NCBI RefSeq assembly: GCF_038096175.1
Contig: NZ_CP151099.1
Location: 126,501-190,500, forward strand
Length of the DNA: 64,000 nucleotides
Reading direction: 5' to 3'
Source: Nostoc sp. UHCC 0302
GTDB taxonomy: Bacteria; Cyanobacteriota; Cyanobacteriia; Cyanobacteriales; Nostocaceae
Positions 1 to 9,181 of the stretch are shown in pieces. The stretch's first letter is position 1; every line of letters starts with the position of its first letter. Made by a program: the position numbers and the translations under genes. A model generated the notes under the pieces. The model was not told where the DNA came from and searched no databases. It saw only the letters and a list, made by a program, of their open reading frames with translations.

Positions 1-436
1 TCCGTTGTTCAAATGCTGCTTTTAAAGAAATATGGGGATCTAAGCCAGAGCCAGAAGTATAAATTAAATCAGCGATCGGCTGAATATTTTCGTCTCGTAA
101 TTGATTGCCCTGCTCAACAATCCGCTTGAGTAACTCTGGATTACTAGCAGCGAGATTGCTAGCACCAGATATCCCAGTTGGCTTAGCTTTTTTTCCTTGG
201 CTGTATCTGACAGTACTAGGACGACTATGAAAATATTGGTCGGATGTAAATACTTGACCAATCAAAGCTGAACCAATTGGTTCATTTTTTAAATTTAGTG
301 TGACACTGCCGTTAGCTTGAAACGGAAAGAAAACTTGACCTACTACAAGGATTATCAGAGGATAGATGATTGCAGTAAGCAACCAAAGCATTAGAGGTAT
401 GAAAATTGCTCTGATAGTTTCTCGAATAAAAGCCAT
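1..436 (-). CDS. kdpC: KdpC, potassium-transporting ATPase subunit C (partial, C-terminus beyond window)
   Basis: Subunit C of the high-affinity Kdp K+-ATPase, a single-span membrane protein that stabilises the KdpA/KdpB complex. The reading frame begins MAFIRETIRAIF and has one hydrophobic segment at about residues 10-35 (IPLMLWLLTAVIYPLIILVV). It carries the family signatures GSALIGQ and FHSRPS, followed by SGSGLDPHIS, which is diagnostic of KdpC. About 145 codons are visible and the C-terminal end lies off the left edge. It is the last visible gene of the minus-strand operon kdpA-kdpB-small subunit-kdpC. In related Anabaena operons a truncated kdpD follows; that position is outside this window. 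Identity is very secure. Confidence 0.95.
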   Translation of the reverse strand, partial: MAFIRETIRAIFIPLMLWLLTAIIYPLIILVVGQVFFPFQANGSVTLNLKNEPIGSALIGQVFTSDQYFHSRPSTVRYSQGKKAKPTGISGASNLAASNPELLKRIVEQGNQLRDENIQPIADLIYTSGSGLDPHISLKAAFEQR

Positions 437-530
437 AATAAATTTTCCACTCTCTCCCAGTTTTGAATTTTGCGGAAACTCTGAGGAGAGTAAACCTCTA
501 ATCAGAACTTTCCAAGACGAATTCTTAATT

Positions 531-803
531 TTATAAGAAGCGTTCAGGTTTAAAAATGACAGCAAACAAGTAAATTACAATTGTTATAGTTATAAACCCT
601 AAGATTCCAATTTTCCAAGTATAACGAGGTTATAGCGTGCTGTTAGCAGCATAAAAAACTGGAGTAATTACCACATTCAAGCACAGCATTATAAAAATAG
701 CGAGTGGCAGGTGTTGTTTACGCCATTGTGACCAAATAAAGGAAATCGCCTGCATGACATCCATCGTGAAAAACTTCTCCCAAACATTGACTTTTTTGTT
801 CAT
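531..803 (-). pseudogene. small Kdp subunit (KdpF/KdpG-like) interrupted by an in-frame TAA
   Basis: This sits between kdpB and kdpC, where Anabaena-type operons carry a small extra subunit gene (called kdpG there; kdpF in E. coli). The frame starts MNKKVNVWEKFFTMD at 803, has a membrane segment (HLPLAIFIMLCLNVVITPVF) and runs 57 codons to ...AANSTL, then meets TAA at 630-632. The same frame continues for 32 codons (PRYTWKIGILGF, then IYLFAVIFKPERFL) to a second stop at 531-533. The second part, a hydrophobic helix ending in PERF, is the part that resembles KdpF. No ATG or GTG restarts it. I infer a nonsense mutation in a 90-codon gene. Two separate short peptides, readthrough, or a base error are alternatives. 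Confidence 0.65.
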
Positions 804-991
804 ATTCTTCTTCTTAATCGTTCTCTTAACAGGTAAAATTAAAAATAAAACTAGAGCAGTATACTACAAATAACTATGGAGTAAAAAGTAACGCAAAGGC
901 TAATATTCTTAATTTTCTTACCTTCTGCCTCTTTGAAGTTTTTCCACTTGTCAAAGCTCAAGAAAGCACTTGCCTCTGCCTTCTGCCTTCC

Positions 992-3088
992 TTAAGCTAA
1001 CCCCACATATGTAATTAACATATCTATTAACTTAATGGCGATAAATGGTGCTATTACTCCACCGAAGCCATAAATTAAGATATTCCGTTGTAGCAGCTGA
1101 TTAGCTGTCAGGGGTCTAAATCGCACACCCTTTAACGCTAAGGGAATCAAAGCAGGAATAATCAAAGCATTATAAATCAGTGCTGATAATACAGCAGAAT
1201 TAGGGCTAGTTAAACTCATAATATTCAGGTTTTGCAGATTAGCAGCCGCAAAGATTACTGGGATAATCGCAAAGTATTTAGCAATATCATTAGCAATGGA
1301 AAATGTAGTCAATGCCCCACGAGTAATCAGCAATTGTTTGCTGATGCTAACAATATCGATCAGTTTTGTCGGATCTGAGTCTAAATCCACTATGTTGGCA
1401 GCTTCTTTGGCAGCTTGTGTACCTGTATTCATGGCTACGGCGACGTTAGCTTGGGCTAATGCTGGAGCATCATTAGTTCCGTCTCCTGTCATGGCAACCA
1501 GTTTGCCTGCTTTTTGTTCTTTTTGAATGACTGTGATTTTGTCTTCTGGTGTGGCTTCGGCAATGAAGTCATCCACCCCAGCTTCTTTGGCAATTACAGA
1601 AGCTGTAATCCGATTGTCCCCAGTTAGCATGATTGTACGTACCCCCATCCGCCGCAGTTGATCAAAGCGATCGCGGATACCTGGTTTTACAATATCTTTG
1701 AGATAAATGACGCCGTAAATTTCATTATCTAAAGACACTGCTAGGGGTGTACCTCCCAATCGGGATACGCGTTCGTAAGCAGTATTGAGTTCCGGAGTTT
1801 CACGTCCATTACGAGAACGAACAAACGCTTCAATAGCTCCTACTGATCCTTTCCGCACCTCATGTCCACCAGGTAAATTTGTACCACTCATGCGTATTTT
1901 GTCGGAAAACTGTACTGCTTCTGCCTGATTAGCATCAAAATCGAACTTTGCGCCTAATTTTTCTGCCAGTCGGACAATTGATTTACCTTCTGGTGTATCA
2001 TCGAACACACTAGCAGCCCAAGCTACATTAGCAATTTCTGCTATTGAATGACCATTTATGGGAATAAACTCTTCTGCCAAGCGGTTACCCAGGGTAATCG
2101 TACCTGTCTTATCAAGAACTAGAATGTTGATATCTCCACAGATTTCTACTGCTCGTCCTGATTTAGCAATCACGTTATATTGGGCAACTCGATCCATACC
2201 AGCAATTTTAATGGCACTTAGTAACCCACTAATGGTTGTAGGAATCAGCGCTACTAATAAAGCTATCAAAATTGGCATACTGACTGGACTGTTGACATAG
2301 TAGGCAAGTGCAGGAAGAGTTGCTACGACAAACAAAAAGACTAAGCTGAGAACTGTCAGCAACACCGTCAGATCAATTTCATTCGGTGTTTTGCTGCGTT
2401 CTGCACCTTCCAGCAAGGCAATCATCCGGTCAATAAATCCTCTGCCTGGGTCAACGTTGACACGGATAATCAGTTCATCTGAGATAATGCGCGTACCGCC
2501 AGTAACAGAACTGGCGACGTCTGAGCCTGATTCCTTCAATACTGGTGCGGATTCCCCAGTAATTGCTGATTCATCTACTGAGGCGACACCCATAATTACT
2601 TCCCCATCAGCGGGAATGATATCACCAGCAACAACGTACACAGTATCACCCTGTCTGAGGTTGGTGGACGAGATTTCTGTAATTGCACCATCAGGAGCGA
2701 GCTTTTTCGCGATCGTTTCTGATTGAGTTGACCGCAAAGCATCGGCTTGGGCTTTACCTCGTCCTTCGGCTACTGCTTCGGCAAAGTTGGCAAACCATAC
2801 AGTAAAGAACAAAATCCCTGTCAACAAGCCGTTGAATAGTTGCGGGTTTTTCTGCGGAACTTGCCCAAATAAATCGGGATCAATCGTTACCGCTAGGGTG
2901 ATGATTGTCCCCACCCAAACCAAAAACATAACTGGGTTTTTGATAGTGTGTTTGGGATTGAGCTTGACAAAAGCATCCCTGGTTGCTCTCAGATACAGTC
3001 TTTTATTATTTACTCTGGCCTTTTTGCGTGCTTGACGGCGATCGCTAGGACGAGAACGTGAAGGTCTATTTTTGGAGGTACTTGCCAC
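992..3088 (-). CDS. kdpB: KdpB, potassium-transporting P-type ATPase subunit B
   Basis: Catalytic ATP-hydrolysing subunit of the Kdp K+ pump, 698 residues, an inner-membrane P-type ATPase. Visible motifs are TGES in the actuator domain (about 177-180, with the inhibitory-phosphorylation serine position present), the phosphorylation site DKTGT (D326), and the hinge MTGDGTNDAPALAQANVAVAM. The N-terminal 35 residues are strongly basic (RSRPSDRRQARKKARVNNKR). The start is ATG at 3088. Its upstream side is unusual: within about 15 bases begins a run of six octamer repeats, so no normal Shine-Dalgarno sequence is seen. It lies downstream of kdpA and upstream of the small subunit gene. Confidence 0.97.
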   Translation of the reverse strand: MASTSKNRPSRSRPSDRRQARKKARVNNKRLYLRATRDAFVKLNPKHTIKNPVMFLVWVGTIITLAVTIDPDLFGQVPQKNPQLFNGLLTGILFFTVWFANFAEAVAEGRGKAQADALRSTQSETIAKKLAPDGAITEISSTNLRQGDTVYVVAGDIIPADGEVIMGVASVDESAITGESAPVLKESGSDVASSVTGGTRIISDELIIRVNVDPGRGFIDRMIALLEGAERSKTPNEIDLTVLLTVLSLVFLFVVATLPALAYYVNSPVSMPILIALLVALIPTTISGLLSAIKIAGMDRVAQYNVIAKSGRAVEICGDINILVLDKTGTITLGNRLAEEFIPINGHSIAEIANVAWAASVFDDTPEGKSIVRLAEKLGAKFDFDANQAEAVQFSDKIRMSGTNLPGGHEVRKGSVGAIEAFVRSRNGRETPELNTAYERVSRLGGTPLAVSLDNEIYGVIYLKDIVKPGIRDRFDQLRRMGVRTIMLTGDNRITASVIAKEAGVDDFIAEATPEDKITVIQKEQKAGKLVAMTGDGTNDAPALAQANVAVAMNTGTQAAKEAANIVDLDSDPTKLIDIVSISKQLLITRGALTTFSIANDIAKYFAIIPVIFAAANLQNLNIMSLTSPNSAVLSALIYNALIIPALIPLALKGVRFRPLTANQLLQRNILIYGFGGVIAPFIAIKLIDMLITYVGLA

Positions 3089-3100
3089 TTGATTTAGGGA

Positions 3101-3148
3101 GTGGGGGAGTGGGGGAGTGGGGGAGTGGGGGAGTGGGGGAGTGGGGGA
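3101..3148. repeat. octamer tandem repeat GTGGGGGA x6 in the kdpA-kdpB spacer
   Basis: Six perfect head-to-tail copies of GTGGGGGA fill most of the spacer between kdpA and kdpB. They end about 12 bases before the kdpB start on the transcribed strand, where they read as C-rich (CCCCCACT) RNA. The same unit recurs just after the penicillin-binding-protein stop codon (about 53324-53354) and, in frame, inside priA (about 12640-12672). A second pyrimidine-rich stretch (CCCTATCTCC type) follows at 3173-3205. Copy number in such arrays usually varies between strains. Confidence 0.9.
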
Positions 3149-3210
3149 GGTAAATTAAATAATCATTCTTATTCCCCCCTCTCCCTATCTCCCTATCTCC
3201 CCCTCTTCTT

Positions 3211-4896
3211 CTAATTGCCAGATGCTAATTTAAAACCTTCGGCTATGGGGCCTAAAGCTAGAACAGGAAAGAAAGTCAGTACGCCTAAAATTAAAGTCAC
3301 TCCAGCTGTGATACCAGTAAATAGCACTGAATCCGTTTTCAGAGTACCAGGGGTTTCAGGGACTGGTTGTTTACGAGACATACTGTCAGCTAACAGTAGG
3401 ATGGCAATAATCGGTATGTAGCGTCCTCCTAGTAAGCTAACTAGAGTACTCAAGTTCCACCACAGGGTGTTATCCCTCAATCCCTCTAAACCTGAGCCAT
3501 TATTTGCTGCGGCTGAAGCATATTCATAAACTACTTGGGAAATACCGTGATAGCCAATGTTGCTAATTCCAGACAGAGAGATGGGGTAAGCTAATGCGAT
3601 CGCACTTGGAACCAAAATCAGAATTGGGTGAATTAACAACACTACGCTGGCAAGGATAATTTCCCGCTTTTCAATTTTGCGTCCTAAAAACTCTGGGGTG
3701 CGTCCTACCATTAGCCCAGTTAAGAACACGGTGATAATTAGATAAATGAACAGATAAGCTGTCCCAGTTCCCTGTCCTCCCCAAACAATCTGGACAAACA
3801 AGTTAAATAATGTCGAGAATATTCCTTGTGGCATTAAGGAATCGTGCATCCCGTTAACTGCGCCACACATGGTAGCGGTGGTCATAACTGCCCATAATGC
3901 TGTTTGCGCCCAGCCAAATCTGACTTCTTTACCTTCTAAATTGGGCTGTTCTAATCCAAAGGCGGCATTGACAATGGGGTTACCTTGCAGTTCTGCGATC
4001 GCTGTTACCCCAACCAGAATTACAAAAATCACAAACACCATCCAGAAAAGCAGCCAAGCTTGTTTGATGTTGTTGGCAAACAAACCGTAGGTGTAAATCA
4101 ATGCTGCGGGAATTGCAATCATGGCGATGGTTTCTATTAAGTTAGAAGCACCGTTGGGATTTTCAAAAGGATGGGCTGAGTTAACATCAAAAAAACCGCC
4201 ACCGTTGTCGCCTAACATTTTAATCATCTCAAAGGATGCTACTGGCCCTCTGGCAAGATACTGCGTTCCTCCTTCTAGAGTTCTCACAACCAAAGTTTTG
4301 GCTAATGTTTGTGGTACGCCTACTACAACTAAGGCGATCGCTCCAATAATCGATATTGGCAGCAATATTCGCGTCACCGCACGAGTCAAGTCAACGTAAA
4401 AGTTTCCTAGTCCTCTACCTGTCAACCCACGAATAAAGGCAATCCCTACCGATAAGCCAGTAGCGGCTGAGGTGAACATCAAAAAACCTAAAGCTGCTAC
4501 CTGGCTAAAATAGCTGAAAGTTGTCTCACCAGAGTAGTGTTGCTGGTCGGTATTGGTCAGAAAGGAAATAGTGGTGTGTAGCAAAATATCCCAAGTAGTA
4601 GCACCAAAGCTATTGGGATTCCAAGGTAGGCGTCTCTGAAAATACAGCAGCAAATACACTGAAACGCCCATGACTAGGTTGCTGTACAGTACCGCCCTGG
4701 CATACTGCCAACCGGTCATATCGTCTTTTCTACGAACCCAAGCTAATACGTAGATACTTCGCTCTATTGGGTTCATTAAGAAATCAAGCAGTGTTCTTTC
4801 TCCCAAGAAGACACGCGCCATGTATCTTCCTAATACCGGAGTTATTGCTACAACGATACACAGCGTTAAGCCAATTTGCAAAAAACCTTGTCCCAT
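3211..4896 (-). CDS. kdpA: KdpA, potassium-transporting ATPase subunit A
   Basis: K+-channel-like translocating subunit of the Kdp ATPase, 561 residues and strongly hydrophobic, in the cytoplasmic membrane. It begins [20 protein letters not shown]. Family signatures seen include [31 protein letters not shown] (the selectivity-filter region with N-G-G-G-F-F), [17 protein letters not shown] and [16 protein letters not shown]. It is the first gene of the minus-strand operon, with a 930-bp AT-rich promoter region upstream shared with the divergent histidine kinase. Transcription is expected under K+ limitation, as for the family; the sequence itself shows no identifiable operator. Confidence 0.97.
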   Translation of the reverse strand: MGQGFLQIGLTLCIVVAITPVLGRYMARVFLGERTLLDFLMNPIERSIYVLAWVRRKDDMTGWQYARAVLYSNLVMGVSVYLLLYFQRRLPWNPNSFGATTWDILLHTTISFLTNTDQQHYSGETTFSYFSQVAALGFLMFTSAATGLSVGIAFIRGLTGRGLGNFYVDLTRAVTRILLPISIIGAIALVVVGVPQTLAKTLVVRTLEGGTQYLARGPVASFEMIKMLGDNGGGFFDVNSAHPFENPNGASNLIETIAMIAIPAALIYTYGLFANNIKQAWLLFWMVFVIFVILVGVTAIAELQGNPIVNAAFGLEQPNLEGKEVRFGWAQTALWAVMTTATMCGAVNGMHDSLMPQGIFSTLFNLFVQIVWGGQGTGTAYLFIYLIITVFLTGLMVGRTPEFLGRKIEKREIILASVVLLIHPILILVPSAIALAYPISLSGISNIGYHGISQVVYEYASAAANNGSGLEGLRDNTLWWNLSTLVSLLGGRYIPIIAILLLADSMSRKQPVPETPGTLKTDSVLFTGITAGVTLILGVLTFFPVLALGPIAEGFKLASGN

Positions 4897-5827
4897 GTAT
4901 TTCGCGCTCTATTAAATAAATTTATGTGCTACTAAGCCAAATTATTACAACTAACAGATTATCTGTAGGGTAATTGCATTTAGAGCAATTAGGGGATATC
5001 TCATATCACCTCAATTCTTCTATTCAATCTGGTTTTAGTATTTTCAGCTTTTAAATATTTGTCAGATGCTGATTAAAGTTTCTGTTAAGAATATTTAAAT
5101 TTTAGTTTAATTCCTTTATTTTGCCAGTTAATATTATTTTTTTTATACAATACATTTTTAAACTATGCTACTCACAAACATATAAATATCTAAAGCTGAT
5201 TTTATGATGAATTATATAAATAATAAGTATAAAATTACACTTGTATGAGTAACTAAATTAAATATAACTGCGCTAACAAACTATCCTACATATTTAACCT
5301 TTCTCTTAAGAAAAACTGATTCTAAAAAAGAGCTGTAAAATTTAGATATATAATTCATTTAGCTAATAAATAGTTAATCTAATTAATAATATTTATTAGA
5401 ATCCAACTAAGGGTTACTATACTCCTAATTTACAAAATTCACTTAAGTTTATTTAAGTTTTTATCCAACAGGTTAAAAATTACTTAAAACCTAATGTAAT
5501 AACTAAATATTCTTTTTGGAAAAAATTAAATTCTCCTTTTAGTTTAAAAAGGCAGTTATTGAATTAGACATAAAATATCGTTTTTACAAGAACATTATAT
5601 AGCAATTGCCAGGCATATGAAATACACCCCACCCGCGCTGTCGTGCACCCTCCCCTTACCAAGGGGAGGATTGGGAGGGATTATTTTGTAACTCACTGGA
5701 GTTGGAAACGCTATATTTGTAACTCACTGGAGTTGGAAACGCTATATATAAAATAAAGAGGTTACCAAAATTAAATCATACATATATAAATATAAGTGAA
5801 AGCAATTGTAACTTTTTAGAAATAAAA
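4897..5827. promoter_or_regulatory. AT-rich divergent intergenic region, kdpA / histidine kinase
   Basis: These 931 bp separate kdpA (minus) from the sensor kinase (plus) and must hold both promoters. The stretch 5000-5600 is very AT-rich with no credible open reading frame. From about 5620 the composition changes: a GC-richer repeat-like segment (CCTCCCCTTACCAAGGGGAGG palindrome at about 5649-5669) is followed by a 31-bp tandem duplication. No riboswitch consensus or clear -35/-10 pair stood out. Confidence 0.55.
5685..5746. repeat. perfect 31-bp tandem duplication upstream of the histidine kinase
   Basis: Two head-to-tail identical 31-bp units, 5685-5715 and 5716-5746, each containing AACTCACTGGAGTTGGAAACG. 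There is no spacer between them, so this is not CRISPR. Each unit contains an inverted pair (CTCACTGGAGT) that could be a paired protein-binding site. It ends about 80 bp before the kinase start. The function is unknown; recent slippage or duplication within a dispersed repeat is equally possible. Confidence 0.85.
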
Positions 5828-6919
5828 ATGTTAACTAGATTATTGGCTATTGAAGAGGCTTTAGATAAGCGTAAGGAAACATATTGGTTGATAGTGATCG
5901 CTTTTGCTGTAGTAATAGCTTTAGAATACTCAACACCACCTGAGTATGTATTTGGCTACCTTTACACAGGCACAATTTTATTAGCATCCCGATTAAATAG
6001 TAAAGCAGTATTAGCAATTACTCTTGCAGCTACAGCATTTACAGTCTTAAATATACTTGTTCCGGGAGAAAAAAATATTAATTCCGCAACAGTGGCAAAT
6101 AGGTTAATTGCAGTGTTGGCACTAATAGTAACAGGGTGGTTAAGCGACCGCAACCGCCGCAATGAAGAAGCGATCGCTTATACGCAGGCACAACTACGCT
6201 CTCAAGAACAACTAGCGACGATGCGTGAAGATTTTGTTTCTACCCTAACTCATGACTTGAAAACACCGCTTTTAGGAGCAATTGAAACGCTGAAATATTT
6301 TCAAAATGGGCAATTTGGAGAAATCACATCAATGCAAGCAAAAGTCTTGCAAACAATGACACGTAGCCATCGTAGTACATTGCAATTAGTGCAAACCCTT
6401 TTAGATGTTTACCGTAATGATGCCGAAGGATTAAAACTACAGATATCACCGATTAATTTGGTAACTGTGGCAGAAGAAGTAATTGCCACTCTAACTGAAC
6501 TAGCGAAAACACGTCAGATTTATATTTCTCTTCACTATGGCGAATCAGATTTTCGCAGCTTTTTCTGGGTAAATGGCGATCCTTTGCAGCTAGAGCGAGT
6601 CTTCACTAATCTCTTGAGCAACGGTATCAAGCACTCACCCCGTGGCGGTAAAGTGGAAGTAGTATTTGAAGGTTATTCTAGCGATCAAGTTGTAAAAATA
6701 CTCGATACTGGTTCCGGTATTACCGAAGAAGAGTTACCCCACTTATTTGAGCGATTTTATCAAGGACATAGCGATCGCCATGTTTCAGGCTCTGGACTTG
6801 GGCTTTATTTAACTAGGCAAATTATTACTGCTCATGGGGGTACAATTTGGGCAGAGAATCGCTCACCACGAGGCGCACTGTTTGGTTTTAGGCTACCAGC
6901 TTGTCCACCTCCGGGGTGA
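5828..6919 (+). CDS. membrane sensor histidine kinase
   Basis: Two-component sensor, 363 residues. The N-terminal 110 residues hold about four hydrophobic segments (20-34, 42-55, 60-78, 92-105) with short loops, a compact sensor resembling the four-helix membrane module of KdpD-type kinases. Then come the H-box STLTHDLKTP (H142), N-box FTNLLSNGIKHSP, G1 ILDTGSGI, F-box LFERFY and G2 GSGLGLYL, so the kinase looks complete. The partner is the response regulator 115 bp downstream. It is divergent from the kdp operon, so control of kdp is a reasonable inference but is not shown by the sequence. The start ATG has a weak ribosome-binding site. Confidence 0.9.
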   Translation: MLTRLLAIEEALDKRKETYWLIVIAFAVVIALEYSTPPEYVFGYLYTGTILLASRLNSKAVLAITLAATAFTVLNILVPGEKNINSATVANRLIAVLALIVTGWLSDRNRRNEEAIAYTQAQLRSQEQLATMREDFVSTLTHDLKTPLLGAIETLKYFQNGQFGEITSMQAKVLQTMTRSHRSTLQLVQTLLDVYRNDAEGLKLQISPINLVTVAEEVIATLTELAKTRQIYISLHYGESDFRSFFWVNGDPLQLERVFTNLLSNGIKHSPRGGKVEVVFEGYSSDQVVKILDTGSGITEEELPHLFERFYQGHSDRHVSGSGLGLYLTRQIITAHGGTIWAENRSPRGALFGFRLPACPPPG

Positions 6920-7034
6920 TGGGGGCAGAGGGGCAGGGGAGCAGGGAGCAGGGGGCAGGGGGCAGGGAAGACAAAGAAAATAACTAATGACAAATGACCA
7001 ATGACAAATGACCAATGACTAATGACAAGAACCA
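6918..7034. repeat. purine-rich GGGGCAG repeats and AATGACAAATGACC repeats
   Basis: The spacer between the kinase and regulator genes consists of two low-complexity blocks. The first is G-rich (GGGGCAG, GGGAGCA units, about 6920-6966), matching a similar block at 53168-53220. The second is an array of ATGAC(A/C)AATGACC-like units from about 6984 to 7034. The regulator start codon lies in the last unit of this second array. Confidence 0.8.
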
Positions 7035-7745
7035 ATGACTAAACAAGGTGCTGTACTGAGAATCTTACTTGTTGAAGATGATGAATTGTTTCGTCTTGGT
7101 TTGCGGATGCGGTTGCAACAAGAAACAAGCTTGGAGATTGTGGCAGAGGCAGAAGATGGGGAACAAGCTGTAGAGTTAGCCAATCGCTATCCTCTAGATT
7201 TGGTTTTGCTGGATATAGGTTTACCAGGGATTGGTGGGATTGAGGCTTGTCGTCAAATTAAGCAGCAACATCCAACTTTACCGATTCTAGTTTTAACGTC
7301 TCGTTCTGAAAAACCCGTGGTTTCACGCTTAATTGCTGCTGGGGCCCAAGGTTATTGCCTCAAAGGGATTCCAGCTGAATCCCTAATTTTGGCAGTGCGT
7401 TCAGTAGCAGCAGGCGCTTCTTGGTGGGATCAAACTGCAACAACGGAAATTAGGGCGGCTTTTGAGGGCAATTCCCCGACAGTGTTACCTGCAAAAACTA
7501 ACGAACCTACAGAAAATCCCTTAACGAAGCGGGAGCAAGAAATTTTGGCACTGGTGGCGGCTGGCAAAAGCAATCAAGAAATTGCTGAGATTCTCTACAT
7601 TGCGCCTGGCACAGTGCGGGTTCACGTCCATGCCATTTTACAAAAGTTAGAGGTACGCGATCGCACTCAAGCCGCAGTTTTAGCTATCCAAAAAGGATTG
7701 GTAGCACCGGAATTATTGATTAATTCAAGGGCATTAGGCATTTAA
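7035..7745 (+). CDS. NarL/LuxR-family response regulator
   Basis: DNA-binding response regulator of 236 residues, the likely partner of the upstream kinase. The receiver domain (about 9-125) has the acidic pair VEDD, the phospho-acceptor aspartate in LDLVLLDIGLPG (D60), the switch residues VLTS and the conserved lysine in YCLKG. A linker (130-165) leads to a C-terminal LuxR-type helix-turn-helix starting LTKREQEILALVAAGKSNQEIA. The chosen ATG lies inside a short-repeat array, so the first few residues may be recent; the domain proper starts at about LRILLVEDD. Pairing a HisKA-type kinase with a NarL-type regulator is common in cyanobacteria. Confidence 0.93.
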   Translation: MTKQGAVLRILLVEDDELFRLGLRMRLQQETSLEIVAEAEDGEQAVELANRYPLDLVLLDIGLPGIGGIEACRQIKQQHPTLPILVLTSRSEKPVVSRLIAAGAQGYCLKGIPAESLILAVRSVAAGASWWDQTATTEIRAAFEGNSPTVLPAKTNEPTENPLTKREQEILALVAAGKSNQEIAEILYIAPGTVRVHVHAILQKLEVRDRTQAAVLAIQKGLVAPELLINSRALGI

Positions 7746-7916
7746 TTACGAATTACGTTAGCGTTGGCGCAGCCTCTCGTAGAGAAGCGGGACGAAGTCC
7801 ATTACAAATTACGAATTATCAGATATCACTCTTGTTACATAAATTGCAACAATGCCAACTTTAAGTTTTTCTCTCAGCGATACTGGGGTTAACTTCATCT
7901 AGCTGAGGATAGATTT

Positions 7917-8840
7917 ATGTACGCCGCGACTCCATCATCACGTAAATTAACTTTATTATTAAGTGCGTTATTGGGCGGGGTAATTTTTACTAGTTGTGCT
8001 TCTGTTCCTCAACCGTCAAATCAGGCTTTACCTTTAAGACAAGCTGATCAAGCTGCGAATGAAACAGCATCAACTGTTGGCAATGTCTCACAAAAGGCTG
8101 AAGCTGCACCAGTACCTCGTGCGCGTCCCCAATTAATCAAAAAAGCAGCTATATCTCTGATTGTGAACTCTGTAGATCAGAGTATCAATGCTGTCTCTCA
8201 AATTATCAATAAACAGCAAGGGGACTTAATTGGATTAAAAGAACAACAGCCTACAAAGGAAAACGCACGTCATACTGCATCTATACAAATTCGAGTACCC
8301 CAGAATTTGCTAGAACCTACATTGAATGAGCTCGATAAATTAGGTACTTTAAAGGGACGTAATATCACTGCGGAAGATGTAGGCGATCGCTTGGTAGATT
8401 TTCAAGCCAGATTAACTAACCTACAGAAAACTGAAGCGAATTTACAAAAAATTATGGATCGAGCGGGTTCTGTTAGAGATGTACTAAGTGTTGCCCAAGA
8501 ACTTAGTAATGTCCGGGAATCCATAGAGCAAATTAATGCTCAATTGAAAAACTTACAAAATCAAGTTGCTTATTCTACTATCACATTGAATTTAGAAGCA
8601 GCAGTATCTAGTACTAGTCCACAGCGTGGTTTAGGGGAGCAAATTCAAGAAACCTGGAATAATTCCACTTACTCCTTTGGTACATTTACTGTTGGCTTAC
8701 TCAAATTAGGTATTTGGTTAATCGTTTACACCCCATATTGGTTGATTTTAGCTGCTGGTGTTTATGGCTTTATCCGTTGGCGACAAACTCATTCACCACG
8801 TTTAACACAAACATCAGAATCAGTTAATTCTGGGGAATAG
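7917..8840 (+). CDS. DUF4349 domain lipoprotein
   Basis: Predicted envelope lipoprotein of 307 residues and unknown function. The N-terminus is a signal peptide with a lipobox (GVIFTSC, cysteine at about residue 26). The body matches DUF4349: a conserved start LIKKAAISLIVNSVD, a segment of type IQIRVPQNLLEPTLNELDKLG, then a long coiled-coil (about 160-215, RLTNLQKTEANLQKIMD to EQINAQLKNLQNQV) and YSTITLNLE. Near the C-terminus one membrane helix (LLKLGIWLIVYTPYWLILAAG) is followed by a basic tail. Family members are membrane-anchored proteins with no established activity. The preceding spacer contains repeats only. Confidence 0.85.
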   Translation: MYAATPSSRKLTLLLSALLGGVIFTSCASVPQPSNQALPLRQADQAANETASTVGNVSQKAEAAPVPRARPQLIKKAAISLIVNSVDQSINAVSQIINKQQGDLIGLKEQQPTKENARHTASIQIRVPQNLLEPTLNELDKLGTLKGRNITAEDVGDRLVDFQARLTNLQKTEANLQKIMDRAGSVRDVLSVAQELSNVRESIEQINAQLKNLQNQVAYSTITLNLEAAVSSTSPQRGLGEQIQETWNNSTYSFGTFTVGLLKLGIWLIVYTPYWLILAAGVYGFIRWRQTHSPRLTQTSESVNSGE

Positions 8841-8927
8841 AGAATGAGGAATGGGGCATTGGGAATGGAAAAGATAGATTTAATTGCGTGATGATATACG
8901 CAATCCATTACGGCTTTCGTTTCTCTT

Positions 8928-9031
8928 ATACCAATTCAATTAATGATTGCAATACATCCCTGGTTTAAGACGCGATGAATCGCGTCTCTACAATATGGTC
9001 TATTTTTTACATTCTTTTTTCAAATTGATAT
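8928..9031. repeat. MITE-like element with GACGCGAT hairpin (copy 1)
   Basis: About 104 bp bounded by imperfect terminal inverted repeats (ATACCAATTCAATT at the left; CAAATTGATAT at the right) with a central hairpin AGACGCGATgaATCGCGTCT (8968-8987). The reverse complement matches 21625-21713 closely over most of its length, including the flanks of the hairpin. It encodes nothing. The adjoining 9032-9170 is further repeat-like sequence (CTCTGCGCCTCTGAGG and palindromic segments) without a gene. Confidence 0.8.
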
Positions 9032-9181
9032 TACTCTGAGTTCTCTGCGCCTCTGAGGTAGCCTGCGGCTTGCCCTCCGGGTTCAACAGTTCCCTACAGC
9101 GTGAAATCCTCCTACAGGACTGTTTCACCGCTACGCGTTTACGTTCAAAAATCCGGTATTCTTTTGTTAGAAAGTAAGTAA

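Noticed and set aside
64-261. 65-codon minus-strand frame at the left edge
   Set aside because: Out-of-frame shadow of kdpC, whose true frame shows the family signatures.
4897-5620. c-di-AMP (ydaO-type) riboswitch upstream of kdpA
   Set aside because: Considered because of the potassium link, but none of the conserved G-rich blocks are present in this AT-rich leader.
5685-5746. Possible two-repeat CRISPR remnant
   Set aside because: The two 31-bp units are directly adjacent with no spacer, and there are no cas genes nearby.
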